Assembly: GCA_025965195.1 (NCBI GenBank)
Contig: JAOPXK010000044.1
Coordinates: 1 to 64,000 of the forward strand
Reading direction: 5' to 3'
Length of the DNA: 64,000 nt
DNA from: Marmoricola sp.
GTDB taxonomy: Bacteria; Actinomycetota; Actinomycetes; Propionibacteriales; Nocardioidaceae
Position numbers and translations under genes: made by a program. The notes beneath the pieces are model-generated. The model saw only the letters and a list, made by a program, of their open reading frames with translations. It did not search any database and was not told the DNA's origin. Positions within the stretch are counted from its first letter, which is position 1, and each line of letters opens with the position of its first letter. Positions 9,956-17,456 of this stretch are shown here, piece by piece.

Positions 9956-10846
9956 ATGTCACCGCGATTTCACAGCAGCATCGGTCAGGTGCCAGTGAAT
10001 ACTGCAGTGGTGAGTTCGGGACGAACAACCAGGCCGTTGAGTCCGCAGACGGGTTACCGCTATCTCGATGCGGTGCTCGACCAGCCAGGTTCGGTGCTGG
10101 CATTCGCGCATCGAGGAGGCGCGCACCACCCCGATGTCCTCGGTGCCGAGAACACCCTGCATGCCTTCAAGCACGCGGTCGCGCTCGGCTATCACTACCT
10201 CGAGACGGATGTGCACGCGACGAAGGACGGTGTCCTGGTCGCGTTCCACGACGCCGTGCTCGACCGGATGACGGACCACAGCGGCGCGCTGGCGGACCTG
10301 ACGACGACGGACATCGCGCAGGCCAGGATCGGCGGCGTCTACGAGCTGCCGACGATGGCGAGCCTGTTCGAGGAGTTCCCTGCGTGCCGGTTCAACATCG
10401 ATCTCAAGTCCCCGGATGCCGGTGAGCCGCTCGCCGCCCTGATCAAGGTGATGAATGCCTGGGACCGGGTCCTGGTCGGCTCGTTCTCACGGACCCGGTT
10501 GCAGGAGTTCCGGAAGCTGACCGGAGGTCGGGTGCCAACCTCGGCAACCCCGATCGACGGCGTGCTGTATCGCGGGTTGCCGGTTCCCCGGCTGGCAACG
10601 ATCCTCACGGGCGGGCGCGTCGCGGCCCTGCAGGTCCCGCACTACCGGGGTCCGATCAACGTCATCACGCGTGGGTTCGTACGGCGGGCCCACGCGGCCG
10701 GCGTCCACGTACATGTCTGGACGGTCGACGAGGCGCCAGAGATGCATGAGCTGCTCGACCTCGGTGTCGACGGGCTGTTCACCGACCGGACCGATGTCCT
10801 CAAGGATGTGCTCGTCGAACGAGGCCAATGGCGGGACCACGCGTGA
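9956..10846 (+). CDS. glycerophosphodiester phosphodiesterase
   Basis: Up to 296 residues; the first 35 are poorly conserved-looking, and GTG codons at 9989 and 9995 are alternative starts. GDPD active-site pattern: H52-R53 (AHRGG), E65-N66 (AENT), E83/D85 (ETDVHATKDG), H98 (FHD), later 'NIDLK' and C-terminal 'VHVWTVDE'. It hydrolyses glycerophosphodiesters to glycerol-3-phosphate and an alcohol, using a divalent metal. No signal peptide is seen, so it is probably cytosolic. Its stop overlaps the GTG start of the next transporter gene. Confidence 0.9.
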   Translation: MSPRFHSSIGQVPVNTAVVSSGRTTRPLSPQTGYRYLDAVLDQPGSVLAFAHRGGAHHPDVLGAENTLHAFKHAVALGYHYLETDVHATKDGVLVAFHDAVLDRMTDHSGALADLTTTDIAQARIGGVYELPTMASLFEEFPACRFNIDLKSPDAGEPLAALIKVMNAWDRVLVGSFSRTRLQEFRKLTGGRVPTSATPIDGVLYRGLPVPRLATILTGGRVAALQVPHYRGPINVITRGFVRRAHAAGVHVHVWTVDEAPEMHELLDLGVDGLFTDRTDVLKDVLVERGQWRDHA

Positions 10847-12258
10847 CCACGCCTCCGCTGGACCCGCCGCGACCAGCCGGCCTCGCCGACCTCGCACCGC
10901 TCGATCGCGCGAGCCAGCAGAAGGCGTGGAACTGGTACGACTGGGCGAACTCGGCGTTCTACACGACGGTGCTCTCGGTGCTGTTCGCGCCGTACATGAT
11001 CACCGTTGCGGGCAAGGCGGCCGGCTGCGCACACGCGAACGATGCCTGCACCAGGACCGTCAACGTCCTCGGCCTGCACCTTGCCGCGGGGTCCCTGCCG
11101 AGCTACCTGACCAGCTTCGCCACCATCGCGAGCGCATTCCTGCTGCCGATCGTCGGAGCCTTCGTGGACCGGTCGGCGCGCAAGAAGTGGCACATGGCGG
11201 GTTATGCGTACGCCGGCGCGTTCTTTGCGGCCCTGCTGTTCTTCCTCAAGGGTGAGAACTGGCAGCTCGGTGCGGTCGCGGTCATCCTGGCCAGCATCCT
11301 CGGCGGCTGCTCGCTGATCAGCTACTACGCCATCCTCGTGGACATCTCGACCGAGGACGAGCGCGACGGCGCGTCCAGCCGTGGCTGGGCCTGGGGCTAT
11401 CTGGGCGGCGGTCTGCTGCTGGCGATCAACCTGGTGATCGTCGAGGGACACGACACCTTCGGGATCTCCAAGGCGATGGCGGTGCGGGTCTCGTTGCTCT
11501 CGGCGGCGATCTGGTGGGCGGGCTTCACGCTGATCCCGCTGAGGCGGCTGCGCAACTACGAGCCTCGCAACGTCGTTGAGGAGCAGGGCAACGGCCCGGC
11601 GAGGGCCACGGTCCTGCAGCGCAGCTTCGGTCAGCTGTTCACCACCCTCAAGGAGCTGCGGAAGTACCCGATGACGCTGACGTTCCTGCTGGCCTACCTG
11701 TTCTTCAACGACGGCATCCAGACGGTGATCTACGAGGCGTCGACGTACGGCTCCAAGCAGCTCAAGTTCAGCCAGACGGTGCTGATCGCGACGATCCTGC
11801 TGATCCAGTTCGTGGCCTTCGGCGGGGCCCTGTTCTTCGGCCGGCTCGCCCGGAGGTACGGGTCCTACCGCTCGATCCTGTGGGGCACGTTCGCGTGGAT
11901 GGGCATCGTCGTGCTCGCGCTGTTCCTTCCGGAGAAGAACGTGGCGCTGTTCCTGGTCCTCGCCGTTGCCATTGGCGTCGTCCTCGGTGGCACCCAGGCC
12001 CTGTCCAGGTCGTTCTTCAGCCTGCTGATCCCGCGCGGGCGCGAGGGCGAGTACTTCAGCCTGTACGGCGCGGCCGAGCGGGGCACCTCGTGGTTCGGGA
12101 CGCTGTTGTTCGGGGTGATGTTCCAGGTCACGGGGTCCTATCGACCGGCGATCCTCGCGCTGATCGTCTTCTTCGTGCTGGGGGCGTTCTTCCTGCTCCG
12201 GCTCGATCCCGAGCGCGGCATCCGGGAGGCCGGCAACCGGGTGCCGGCCGTGGTTTAG
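10843..12258 (+). CDS. MFS transporter, UMF1/Atg22-like family
   Basis: About 471 residues with some 12 hydrophobic segments. The N-terminal 'AWNWYDWANSAFYTTVLSV' is characteristic of the UMF1 (Atg22-like) branch, as is 'GGTQALSRSFFSLLIP' in the C-terminal half. GTG at 10843 gives a four-base GTGA overlap with the GDPD stop; ATG at 10828 is the alternative. Bacterial members are uncharacterised permeases. Pairing with a phosphodiesterase suggests uptake or export of a related metabolite (inference). Confidence 0.85.
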   Translation: MTTPPLDPPRPAGLADLAPLDRASQQKAWNWYDWANSAFYTTVLSVLFAPYMITVAGKAAGCAHANDACTRTVNVLGLHLAAGSLPSYLTSFATIASAFLLPIVGAFVDRSARKKWHMAGYAYAGAFFAALLFFLKGENWQLGAVAVILASILGGCSLISYYAILVDISTEDERDGASSRGWAWGYLGGGLLLAINLVIVEGHDTFGISKAMAVRVSLLSAAIWWAGFTLIPLRRLRNYEPRNVVEEQGNGPARATVLQRSFGQLFTTLKELRKYPMTLTFLLAYLFFNDGIQTVIYEASTYGSKQLKFSQTVLIATILLIQFVAFGGALFFGRLARRYGSYRSILWGTFAWMGIVVLALFLPEKNVALFLVLAVAIGVVLGGTQALSRSFFSLLIPRGREGEYFSLYGAAERGTSWFGTLLFGVMFQVTGSYRPAILALIVFFVLGAFFLLRLDPERGIREAGNRVPAVV

Positions 12259-12318
12259 CGCTCCGGCTGTGACCCATGTCTCCGATGTGCCTCGGATGTA
12301 CGCAGGATGTCCGCCGTG

Positions 12319-12344
12319 GGAATCTCGCACGCTGCTCGCACGTT
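12319..12344 (+). promoter_or_regulatory. SigR-type promoter for rbpA
   Basis: GGAAT (12319-12323), exactly 18 bases, then GTT (12342-12344), preceded by a further G and followed by GG. This equals the GGAAT-N18-GTT consensus known for Streptomyces coelicolor SigR (disulfide-stress sigma factor). In that organism rbpA is a SigR target. It would give a 5' UTR of about 105 bases. Confidence 0.7.
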
Positions 12345-12457
12345 GGATGAGATGACACGAAATTGTGTGACGTTCGACTTGCCCAACCGCTCTGCTAGCA
12401 GTAGGCAGGAAGGGTGCGTTTGCACGTCAGTCCAGCGAATCGCTTTGGAGGTGCTCA

Positions 12458-12850
12458 ATGGGAGAGCGAACGCTTAGGGGGGCCCGGCTGGGTGGCCAAA
12501 GTTTTGAGGACGAACGCGGCATCGAATTCGCCGCTCGTCAGCAAGTTGGCTACGCCTGTCCCCAAGGCCACCACTTCGAAATCACGATGTCCACCGAAGC
12601 CGAGATCCCGGCCAACTGGGAGTGTCCGCGCTGTGGTGCGGTCGGTCTCAGTGTCGACGGCATCAAGCCGATCGAGAAGGCTGAGAAGCCGGTCCGCACG
12701 CACTGGGACATGCTGCTGGAGCGTCGCTCCATCAGCGAGCTCGAGGACATTCTGACGGAGCGGCTGGAGCTGCTCCGTGGCGGAGAGATCGGTCCGGCGC
12801 ACCTGCACCGGCCGGCAAAGGCCGCCAAGAAGAAGAAGGCGTCTGTCTGA
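12458..12850 (+). CDS. rbpA: RNA polymerase-binding protein RbpA
   Basis: 130 residues. Starts MGERTLRGARLG, the family N-terminus, and has the sigma-interacting signature 'THWDMLLERRSISELEDIL' (81-99). A zinc-type core is formed by C34, a histidine pair and C56/C59. RbpA binds the RNA polymerase beta subunit and principal sigma factor and stabilises open complexes; it is confined to actinobacteria. It has a strong GGAGGTG site four bases before the ATG. The C-terminus is unusually lysine-rich (AKAAKKKKASV), longer than the roughly 110-residue mycobacterial protein. A SigR-type promoter lies upstream. Confidence 0.97.
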   Translation: MGERTLRGARLGGQSFEDERGIEFAARQQVGYACPQGHHFEITMSTEAEIPANWECPRCGAVGLSVDGIKPIEKAEKPVRTHWDMLLERRSISELEDILTERLELLRGGEIGPAHLHRPAKAAKKKKASV

Positions 12851-12884
12851 TCAGCCTGATCAGCGCGACCGGCCGAACGCTCGG

Positions 12885-13397
12885 CTAGTCGACGACCTCG
12901 CCCTGGACCACATCATCGGGTCCGGGGCGTTGTTGTGTCCGGGGTGCGCCCGATGGATTCGTTGGTGGATTCATGGGTGGCTGCCTGCCGGGCCCGGCGT
13001 ACGACGTCGTCAGCCTGCGCGTCACGAAGCCGCTGAGCAGCCGTCGTGCGGCCGGCCTGGTGAAGGGCAGGATGCAGATCGCCCCGACGATGTCGAGGAC
13101 GAACCCGGGAGTCAGCATCAGCGTTCCGCCGATCAGGATGAGCACGCCGTCGCTGAGTTCCTTGGTCGGCATCCGGTGCTCCTGCAGCGCGGACTGCAGC
13201 GCCCGGAACGCCCGGCCCCCTTCGCGCTTGATCAGCCACGACCCGAAGACGCTGTCTGCGATCAGCAGCAGGATCGTCCACCACGCGCCGATCACCTGCC
13301 CGATCTGGATGATCACGTAGATCTCGACCAGGGGCACGCCGATGAACGCCACCAGCAGCAGCCATCGCCAACCCATTCTTGCCCGGCGTCTCGTCAT
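12885..13397 (-). CDS. fxsA: FxsA family membrane protein
   Basis: 170 residues. Hydrophobic segments around residues 10-30, 33-53 and 78-110 with the FxsA hallmarks 'GVPLVEIYVIIQIGQ' and 'DGVLILIGGTLMLTPGFV'. E. coli FxsA relieves phage T7 exclusion by the F plasmid when overproduced; its normal role is unknown. The C-terminal 40 residues are a proline/asparagine-rich cytosolic tail. Lies 33 bases downstream of ppm1 in the same operon and converges with rbpA. Confidence 0.92.
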   Translation of the reverse strand: MTRRRARMGWRWLLLVAFIGVPLVEIYVIIQIGQVIGAWWTILLLIADSVFGSWLIKREGGRAFRALQSALQEHRMPTKELSDGVLILIGGTLMLTPGFVLDIVGAICILPFTRPAARRLLSGFVTRRLTTSYAGPGRQPPMNPPTNPSGAPRTQQRPGPDDVVQGEVVD

Positions 13398-13430
13398 GTC
13401 AGTGACAACGAAGGCGGCGGGTGGTTTGTT

Positions 13431-14183
13431 TCAGCGCGACCAACGGTGGAGGAACTCGCGGCGGCGCTGGCTCAGCCCCCAGCGGGTGATCCGCTTGAGC
13501 GACTCGGCCGCCACCGGTCCGCTCATCTTGGAGTTGCCGCGCTCTCGTTCGACGAACTCGATGGGCACCTCCTGGATACGCAGACCCGCCCTGAGCGTCC
13601 GAAACGCCAGGTCGCACTGAAAGACGTAGCCGAGCGACTCGACATGGTCGAGGTCGATCGCCTCCAGCGTCGTACGCCGGAACAGGCGGAAGCCGGCTGT
13701 TGCATCACGGACGGGAATCCCGAGCAGCGTCCGGGCATACAGGTTCCCACCGCGGGAGAGCATCTCGCGGCGCCGCGGCCAGTTGACCACGCTCCCGCCG
13801 GGGACCCAACGTGACCCGATCACCAGGTCGGCATGCTGCAACGCCGCGATCAGGTCGGACAGCTGCTCGGGCTGGTGGGAGCCATCGGCGTCCATCTCGC
13901 CGACCACGTCATAGCCCTGCTCGAGCGCGACCCGGAAACCATTGAGGTAGGCAGCTCCGAGACCGTCCTTGCTCGGTCGATGGATGACCTGGATGCAGGC
14001 GTCGGCGGCCGCGAGCTCGTCGGCGATCCGGCCGGTGCCGTCGGGTGAGTTGTCATCGACGATCAGCACGTCACTGGTGGGTACGGCGGTGCGGAGCCGG
14101 CCGACGATCCAGGCGAGGTTCTCGGCCTCGTTGTACGTCGGAATGACCATCACCATGCGCCCCAGCGCAGCATCGGCGGACAC
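13431..14183 (-). CDS. polyprenol monophosphomannose synthase (Ppm-type GT2)
   Basis: 250 residues, a GT-A family 2 glycosyltransferase: 'VIPTYNEAENL' near the start, 'IVDDNSPDGTG' for nucleotide binding, the DxD-type 'EMDADGSHQPE' for metal, and 'GYVFQCDLAFR' later. It transfers mannose from GDP-mannose to polyprenyl phosphate, giving the donor for lipoglycans and protein O-mannosylation at the cytosolic membrane face. There is no fused Lnt domain, unlike M. tuberculosis Ppm1, and no lnt gene is adjacent. Followed by fxsA, a common actinobacterial pairing. Confidence 0.92.
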   Translation of the reverse strand: MSADAALGRMVMVIPTYNEAENLAWIVGRLRTAVPTSDVLIVDDNSPDGTGRIADELAAADACIQVIHRPSKDGLGAAYLNGFRVALEQGYDVVGEMDADGSHQPEQLSDLIAALQHADLVIGSRWVPGGSVVNWPRRREMLSRGGNLYARTLLGIPVRDATAGFRLFRRTTLEAIDLDHVESLGYVFQCDLAFRTLRAGLRIQEVPIEFVERERGNSKMSGPVAAESLKRITRWGLSQRRREFLHRWSR

Positions 14184-14657
14184 GAGGCTCCTCAGCGGTC
14201 GACAGGCTCAGTGGTGGACAGGCCGCAGCACCGAACGATATCGGGAGTGGGCAACCGAGTCACCCGCATGGGAGAGGATCCGGCAGCGCGGGGGGAGGAA
14301 CGAACGCCCTTCGGACCGCAGGTGCCCGGGCTGGCTGCCTCGGTCACAAGCGTTGTCTACTGGGTGCCGCACTCCCCCCGTGTTCTCCCGCCATGTCGCT
14401 CATCCCCGACCCGCCGAGGGGAAGACCCGCACCGTGGCTTCCGGCGAGGCCCGCCCCAGTCGTCGAGACGTGCAACACAACGATCTGCCTGGAGGAACCT
14501 CAGCACCTTGCTCAATCTCGCGTCGCGATGTCAATAGTGTGCTGACCTGCGGGTATTCAGTGTTTGCGCAGGTCAGCGAGGTGAGCAGCAGATGAACAAA
14601 CTCGCCGAAAATCTTCGGTGCCCGGCGTGTCCTCGGGAGACACGCCGAATGGTCCGG
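14184..14657. other. 474-base intergenic region without a convincing gene
   Basis: Open frames here have no family resemblance, no credible ribosome binding site and poor codon pattern. It contains the promoter side of ppm1, a diverged relative of the dispersed repeat (GGTCGACAGGCTCAGTGG near 14197-14214), AT-richer sequence around 14520-14620, and the kam operon terminator at its right end. Confidence 0.6.
14624..14646 (-). terminator. probable rho-independent terminator of the kam operon
   Basis: Perfect 8-bp stem GGCGTGTC/GACACGCC with a 7-base loop, starting 11 bases after the kal stop on the minus strand. A second, weaker hairpin CCGAA/TTCGG follows at 14605-14618 with a TTTT run on the minus strand in its loop. 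Confidence 0.6.
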
Positions 14658-15047
14658 TTAACGGTTGGTCACGACGACCGTGCCGGTCGCAGTGGTGGCC
14701 ACGATTGGCTCCGTGAGCATGGCCGCTGCCGACCCTGCCACCTCGGGCGTGCCACGGCCCACAACCGTTGCAGCAAAGGACATTACGCGCGATCTGTTGC
14801 CGACCCTGACGAGCTCCGCGGTGATCTCGAGCAGGTCTCCTGCCCGCACCGGAGCAAGGAACTGCACCTCGTCGTACGACGCAAACAGACCCTCGTCGCC
14901 ATCGGTCTGGATGCACATCTCGGTGGCCACGTCGCCGAACAGACCGAGTGAGTAGGCGCCGTCCACCAGGTTGCCCGCGTAGTGCGCGTGCGAGTAGGAG
15001 ACGTACCGCCGGTGAGTGACCTTGAGACCGGGTCGCGCAGTGGTCAT
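14658..15047 (-). CDS. kal: 3-aminobutyryl-CoA ammonia-lyase
   Basis: 129 residues, hotdog fold: 'GLKVTHRRYVSYSHAHYAGNL', 'GLFGDVATE', 'FLAPVRAGD', matching Kal of lysine fermenters. It removes ammonia from L-3-aminobutyryl-CoA to give crotonyl-CoA, which feeds butyrate or beta-oxidation chemistry. ATG overlaps the kamE stop (ATGA). Last gene of the lysine operon, followed by a terminator. Identity is supported both by sequence and by the surrounding kamDE and kdd. Confidence 0.88.
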   Translation of the reverse strand: MTTARPGLKVTHRRYVSYSHAHYAGNLVDGAYSLGLFGDVATEMCIQTDGDEGLFASYDEVQFLAPVRAGDLLEITAELVRVGNRSRVMSFAATVVGRGTPEVAGSAAAMLTEPIVATTATGTVVVTNR

Positions 15048-15799
15048 GATGCCTCCTTCTCGTTGTCGGGTCCGGTGCCCGTCAGCCGGTGCACCAGATA
15101 GCTGGCGACCTCTCCGGGTGTCGTGCCTCTGGTGAACACCCGGTCCACCCCGAGCTCCTCGGCCATCGTCTCGTCGAACCGCGGACCTCCGACGACGAGC
15201 AGCGGTCGCTTCGCCGAAGGGAACGCCTCGCGGAAAGCCGCGGACATCTCGCGGGTGTTGAGCATGTGCGCATCACGCTGCGTCACGACCTGGGAGACGA
15301 GAACGGCATCTGCCTTCTCCTCCACGGCGCGCTCGACGAGCTGCGGCACCGAGACCTGGGCGCCGAGGTTCACCACCTTGAGCTCGCGGTAGTACTCGAG
15401 ACCCTTCTCCCCCGCGAATCCCTTGATGTTCAAGATCGCGTCTATGCCGACCGTGTGGGCGTCCGTGCCGATGCACCCACCTACGACGACCAGTCGGCGC
15501 CTGAGGGTGCTCTTGACGGCCGCGTTGACCTCCTTGGGGGTCAGGAGGGGGTAGTCGCGTTCGATCACGACGACCTTGCTCGGGTCGACGAGATGATGGA
15601 CGCGTCCGTAGACCACGAAGAACGTGAAGTCGGGCCCCATCGGTTTGGCGTGTACGACGAGCGCCGGGTCCATCCCCATCTTGTTGGCGAGCTGGACGGC
15701 GGCGCCCTCGGCGATCTTCGAATGCGCGATGGGCAGGGTGAAGCTGAGCTGGACCATGCCGTCGCCGGTGGTGTCGCCGTAGGGGCGGATGATCGTCAT
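15044..15799 (-). CDS. kamE: lysine 5,6-aminomutase beta subunit
   Basis: 251 residues from MTIIRPYGD, with GGAG upstream. An in-frame extension to 15940 would overlap kamD and the repeat element and was rejected. Cobalamin-binding motif DAHTVG with H115, and Lys126 eleven residues later in 'ILNIKG', exactly the spacing of the adenosylcobalamin-ligating His133 and PLP-binding Lys144 of the clostridial enzyme. With KamD it moves the terminal amino group of beta-lysine to carbon 5, giving 3,5-diaminohexanoate. Its stop overlaps kal (ATGA). Needs B12 and PLP. Confidence 0.95.
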   Translation of the reverse strand: MTIIRPYGDTTGDGMVQLSFTLPIAHSKIAEGAAVQLANKMGMDPALVVHAKPMGPDFTFFVVYGRVHHLVDPSKVVVIERDYPLLTPKEVNAAVKSTLRRRLVVVGGCIGTDAHTVGIDAILNIKGFAGEKGLEYYRELKVVNLGAQVSVPQLVERAVEEKADAVLVSQVVTQRDAHMLNTREMSAAFREAFPSAKRPLLVVGGPRFDETMAEELGVDRVFTRGTTPGEVASYLVHRLTGTGPDNEKEAS

Positions 15800-15859
15800 C
15801 TCGCTCTCCTTGCCGTGCCCGCACTCGGTCGGTCGCCCTGAGGCGCGGCTGAACCACCG

Positions 15860-15882
15860 GTGATCGAGCTTGTCGAGATCAC
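15860..15882 (-). repeat. dispersed palindromic element between kamD and kamE
   Basis: Near-exact copy of the 23-base repeat (+ strand GTGATCGAGCTTGTCGAGAT plus CAC). On the minus strand the kamD stop TGA lies within its first bases. It sits in the only sizeable gap of the operon, upstream of the kamE ribosome binding site, and could fold into a hairpin with TCGA/TCGA and GTGA/TCAC stems. Confidence 0.75.
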
Positions 15883-17456
15883 TTCTCCTCCAACAGGTCC
15901 GAGGCCGGGTTGAAGTAGAGGCTGGACTTCCTGGCGACACCTTCGAGGCCTCGGCCGGCGTTGGCGGGGCGCTTCATCAGGCCGAAGGTGCCGTCGGCGA
16001 TGGCGTCCAGGAGGCCGGCCCCGTGCGCGGAGTCGTGGTCGACGATTCGTTCGAGGAGGTCGATGGACTCGCCCAGGACCTGGCGGGCTCGGGTGGCGAT
16101 GAAGCCGTCGGGGGTGGGGCGGAAGTCCTCGTGGAGGCTGCCTGCGGCGTTCATCACGTAGCGGACGTTCTGCAGGGCCAGGTCGCGGTCGGAGAGCCAG
16201 GGAGTCACGACGGCCTCGGTCATCATCCCGACGAGCAGGATGCCCTGGCCGGTGAGGGCTCCGACGAGGTTGAAGAAACCGTCGAGGAGGTAGCCCTTGA
16301 AGACGTCGCCGGTCATGTGGCGGGTGGGCGGCATCCACTTGAGCGGCGCGTTGGGGAAGAGGTCTCGGGCGAGCATCGCGTGAGCGAGCTCGAGCCGGAA
16401 GGAGTCCGGCACCTCGGGGTCGATCTCGAAGGCATGGCCCAGGCCCAGCTGCCAGTCCTCGAGCCCGGCCTCCTTGGCGAAGTACTCGTTGAGCAGCTGG
16501 CTGGTCGTGACCGTATGAGCGGCGTCGATGGCGTCGTCGGTGGTGAGGTAGTTGTCCTCGCCGGTGTTGATGATGATCCCGGCGCGGGCGTGCACCTGGC
16601 GGCTGAACCGCTGGTCGACGAAGGTGCGGATCGGGTTGATGTCGCGGAAGAGGATCCCGTACATCGAGTCGTTGAGCATCATGTCGAGCCGCTCGAGCCC
16701 TGCCAGGGCGGCGATCTCGGGCATGCAGAGGCCCGAGGCGTAGTTGGTCAGCCGGATGTAGCGGCCGAGCTCCTTGCCGGACTCATCGAGAGCGGCCCGC
16801 ATCAGCCGGAAGTTCTCCTGAGTCGCATAGGTGCCGGCGAAACCCTCGCGGGTGGCGCCTTCGGGGACGTAGTCGAGCAGCGACTGCCCGGTCGACCGGA
16901 TCACCGCAATGACGTCGGCGCCCTCGCGCGCGGCCTGCTGGGCCTGCGGGATGTCCTCGTGGATGTCCCCGGTCGCGACGATCAGATAGATCCAGGGCTT
17001 GCGTGGTGCGTCGCCGAGCTTCTTGATCAGCCGATCGCGCTCGCGACGACGGGCATCGATCCGGCGTATGCCGGCACCCACTTGCTTCTTCGCGGCGGAC
17101 CGGGCGCGGACGGCGTCGCGGCCGTCGGGCAGCCTGAAGGTCACCGAGCCGGCCGAAGCCTTCTGAGCCAGTGTCACGAGATCCTCCGCCTCGCCGCGGA
17201 CCAGTGCATCCCAGACCGCCAGCGAGATCCCGTGCTCGAGCCCGACATCGGCACGTACGACGTCCGAGAGCCTGTTCACCCACGGTGTTCCCTCGGTGTC
17301 GGCTCCGGACAGGCCCGCAAGCCTCAGCGTCGCCCGCTCGACGGAGATGGTGGTGTGCTGCTGCGCGATCTTCACGATCGGGCGGCCCACCTTCTTCGCC
17401 AGAGCGCGCGCCCGTCGCACGGTCGCGGTGTCGAGCTCCAGCTTGCCGGTGGTCAC
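15879..17456 (-). CDS. kamD: lysine 5,6-aminomutase alpha subunit
   Basis: 525 residues, the usual size for KamD. GTG start overlaps the stop of the amidohydrolase gene (GTGA). Characteristic stretches include 'GIIINTGEDNYLTTDDAID', 'WQLGLGHAFEIDP' and 'KWMPPTRHMTGDVFKGYL', matching the TIM-barrel subunit that, with KamE, holds adenosylcobalamin and PLP. The enzyme acts on beta-lysine or D-lysine in the fermentation pathway. A B12-dependent pathway in this organism agrees with a MetH-type methionine synthase elsewhere in the window. Confidence 0.95.
   Translation of the reverse strand: MTTGKLELDTATVRRARALAKKVGRPIVKIAQQHTTISVERATLRLAGLSGADTEGTPWVNRLSDVVRADVGLEHGISLAVWDALVRGEAEDLVTLAQKASAGSVTFRLPDGRDAVRARSAAKKQVGAGIRRIDARRRERDRLIKKLGDAPRKPWIYLIVATGDIHEDIPQAQQAAREGADVIAVIRSTGQSLLDYVPEGATREGFAGTYATQENFRLMRAALDESGKELGRYIRLTNYASGLCMPEIAALAGLERLDMMLNDSMYGILFRDINPIRTFVDQRFSRQVHARAGIIINTGEDNYLTTDDAIDAAHTVTTSQLLNEYFAKEAGLEDWQLGLGHAFEIDPEVPDSFRLELAHAMLARDLFPNAPLKWMPPTRHMTGDVFKGYLLDGFFNLVGALTGQGILLVGMMTEAVVTPWLSDRDLALQNVRYVMNAAGSLHEDFRPTPDGFIATRARQVLGESIDLLERIVDHDSAHGAGLLDAIADGTFGLMKRPANAGRGLEGVARKSSLYFNPASDLLEEK

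Noticed and set aside
14184-14657. Possible small genes in the ppm1-kal gap
   Set aside because: Open frames lack ribosome binding sites and family resemblance; the strand facing kal is explained by terminator hairpins.
15800-15940. 47-residue N-terminal extension of KamE
   Set aside because: It would translate the dispersed repeat (DLDKLDH) and overlap kamD; GGAG before the inner ATG and family length support 15799.
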